A DNA stretch of 64,000 bases from CAYWXV01 sp964462535 (lineage in GTDB: Bacteria; Bacteroidota; Ignavibacteria; OLB7): contig CAYWXV010000013.1 of the NCBI GenBank assembly GCA_964462535.1, forward strand, positions 1 through 64,000, given 5' to 3'. Numbering within the stretch: position 1 is the first letter of the stretch; the number at the start of each line of letters is the position of its first letter. The position numbers were made by a program, and so were the translations under genes. Shown piece after piece: positions 62,904 through 64,000 of this stretch. Below the pieces are notes generated by a model. The model had not been told where the DNA came from and ran no database searches. It worked only from the letters and a program-made list of their open reading frames with translations.

Positions 62904-63812
62904 ATGTCACCTAGCAACGAAGATCACGACCAGCACGTGTCGTCCTCCACGATGCCCTCGGATGGAGCGGACCCGATTCTTCGGGAGGACGAGGCGCTGG
63001 ACAGGGAGAGAAGAATCGGGTGGGGGAGGATCTTCCTCTATGCGGTCGGTGGCACCGTCGCGGCCATCCTCCTCCTTATGCTCGTCGATGCGGTCGTCAT
63101 GCCGTGGTACGTTAAGCTTGGTCAGGTGGAGTCAGTACCAGATGTCGTTGGGCTACCGTTTGCGGAGGCACGGAAGCGACTGGAGAAGCTCGGCTTTGAA
63201 GTGAAGAAGGGGGAGCCCCGTTTCGACAGTCGATACCCGACTGGAACGGTTGTATTACAGTCTCCGTACGGCGGGGCGCAGACGAAGAAGGGGCGACGCG
63301 TCTACTTGACGCTCAGTAGAGGTACGGAACTCATTCCAGTTCCTGATCTGCTGGGCATGCAGATTCGGGACGCCCGGATCAACTTGATGAGATCGGGACT
63401 CGAGCTTGGTGAAGTGATCTACGATCACAATGACACGATCATGAAGGGATTGGTGTTTGCGCAAAACATTCCGGCGAAGATTGGGGCGCGCCCTGGAACA
63501 GTCGTCGATGTCATGGTAAGCCGCGGTCCAAGCACGCGATTCACGATGATGCCGAACCTCCTCTCCCTCGATATAGATCAAGCTCGATCCCGCCTGGAGA
63601 ATGCTGGACTCGTTCTTGGCGTCGTCCGCTTCAAGGATGACCCGGCATTCGTGAAGAACACGGTGATTGAACAGGGGGTCACGCCATACGCTCAGGTTGC
63701 CCAGGGTGCAGCCATTGATCTCACGATTTGTGGCGTCGCTGAGGAAGGGGAGGGGCTATCCACTGACGAAACCGCGCCAGACGAAGAGACGACACCTCCC
63801 CCGCGGAGGTAG
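62904..63812 (+). CDS. Membrane-anchored protein with three PASTA domains
   Basis: The 302-aa protein has a cytoplasmic acidic N-terminus and one membrane helix (about 47-68, IFLYAVGGTVAAILLLMLVD). Three PASTA repeats follow: VPDVVGLPFAEARKRLEKLG, VPDLLGMQIRDARINLMRSG and MPNLLSLDIDQARSRLENAG. Each ends in the xVDVMVSRG-like strand. PASTA domains bind peptidoglycan stem peptides or beta-lactams. There is no kinase or penicillin-binding domain attached, so it may serve as a wall sensor or an adaptor. The tail is acidic and Pro-rich. The ATG at 62904 excludes an unconserved extension. Confidence 0.9.
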   Translation: MSPSNEDHDQHVSSSTMPSDGADPILREDEALDRERRIGWGRIFLYAVGGTVAAILLLMLVDAVVMPWYVKLGQVESVPDVVGLPFAEARKRLEKLGFEVKKGEPRFDSRYPTGTVVLQSPYGGAQTKKGRRVYLTLSRGTELIPVPDLLGMQIRDARINLMRSGLELGEVIYDHNDTIMKGLVFAQNIPAKIGARPGTVVDVMVSRGPSTRFTMMPNLLSLDIDQARSRLENAGLVLGVVRFKDDPAFVKNTVIEQGVTPYAQVAQGAAIDLTICGVAEEGEGLSTDETAPDEETTPPPRR

Positions 63813-63823
63813 GTCGATCACGC

Positions 63824-64000
63824 ATGAGGATCACTGACCGACTCTACGAGCGCTTCTTCCTCTCGCGCCGCGATCTTCTCCTCCTCTGGGTCGGTCAGCT
63901 TGCATCGGGTTTCGGGGATTCGCTTGCGCTGATGGGTTTCGTCTTCCTTGCGCTGAAGCTGACCGGATCTGATGCGGGGCTGGGACTCTTCCAGATGATT
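63824..64000 (+). CDS. MFS permease, 5' part
   Basis: Only the first 59 codons are in the window. They show a short basic N-terminus (MRITDRLYERFFLSRRD), then a membrane helix LLLLWVGQLASGFGDSLALM and the start of a second. This is the usual N-terminus of major-facilitator permeases of the drug/antibiotic exporter type. It starts 11 bp after the PASTA gene and is probably cotranscribed. The substrate cannot be told. Confidence 0.75.
   Translation, partial: MRITDRLYERFFLSRRDLLLLWVGQLASGFGDSLALMGFVFLALKLTGSDAGLGLFQMI

Noticed and set aside
1..64000. CRISPR array, rRNA or prophage
   Set aside because: No regularly spaced short repeats with unique spacers, no rRNA-like stretch, and no phage structural or integrase gene were found on either strand.

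Overview
The window is 64 kb of a moderately GC-rich bacterial chromosome. It most likely comes from the Bacteroidetes/Chlorobi (FCB) side of the tree, and a non-phototrophic Kapabacteria- or Ignavibacteria-like lineage fits best; this placement is inference. Three signs support it. Several secreted proteins end in type IX secretion (T9SS)-like C-terminal sorting domains. Some promoters look like TTG-N18-20-TAnnTTTG, the Bacteroidetes form. Regulators combine long TPR arrays with a LuxR helix-turn-helix. No rRNA, CRISPR array, transposase or phage gene is seen. Two runs of 100 N mark scaffold joins.

Layout. 1-0.4 kb: a 155-bp tandem repeat. 0.4-12.6 kb: acetyltransferase, thiol-disulfide protein, a T9SS-type CAP-domain protein, a membrane beta-propeller protein, HrpB helicase, a lipoprotein hydrolase, a methyltransferase and an aldo/keto reductase. 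12.8-20 kb (minus strand): a divergent AroE-like protein, gltX, tRNA-His, then a surface group (glycosyltransferase, outer-membrane barrel, T9SS cargo, VWA-OmpA lipoprotein). 20.4-38.5 kb: zinc-ribbon protein, scaffold gap, two TPR-LuxR regulators, a PreP-like M16 peptidase, prolyl oligopeptidase, PqqB-like hydrolase, and a likely cell-wall group (BNR/YCF48 repeat protein, class D beta-lactamase, M15-like peptidase). 38.7-42 kb: a halogenase-like flavoprotein, an ArsM-like methyltransferase and an OsmC protein on one strand. 42.5-47.4 kb: a Ser/Thr kinase overlapping its ECF sigma factor, and an NYN-domain protein that has lost its catalytic acids. 47.5-53 kb: RRM protein, a tandem pair of unrecognised 84-aa proteins, a secreted SGNH hydrolase, a BtpA-family protein and a repetitive secreted protein. 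53-64 kb: purK, an intact NYN protein, rpoN, a DUF3109 protein, a TPR protein, nicotinate phosphoribosyltransferase, a TauE/SafE permease, an AlbA_2 protein, a PASTA protein and the start of an MFS permease.

The main unexplained structure is a dispersed palindromic element, 141 bp when full length. It has seven copies in this window, all intergenic, and six of them sit within 9 nt of a TAG stop codon. The next most interesting items are the live/dead NYN paralogue pair, the tandem 84-aa family, an AroE-like protein and an ArsM-like protein that both lack canonical active-site residues, and evidence that the N-gap inside purK is an unmerged 55-bp contig overlap rather than missing DNA.
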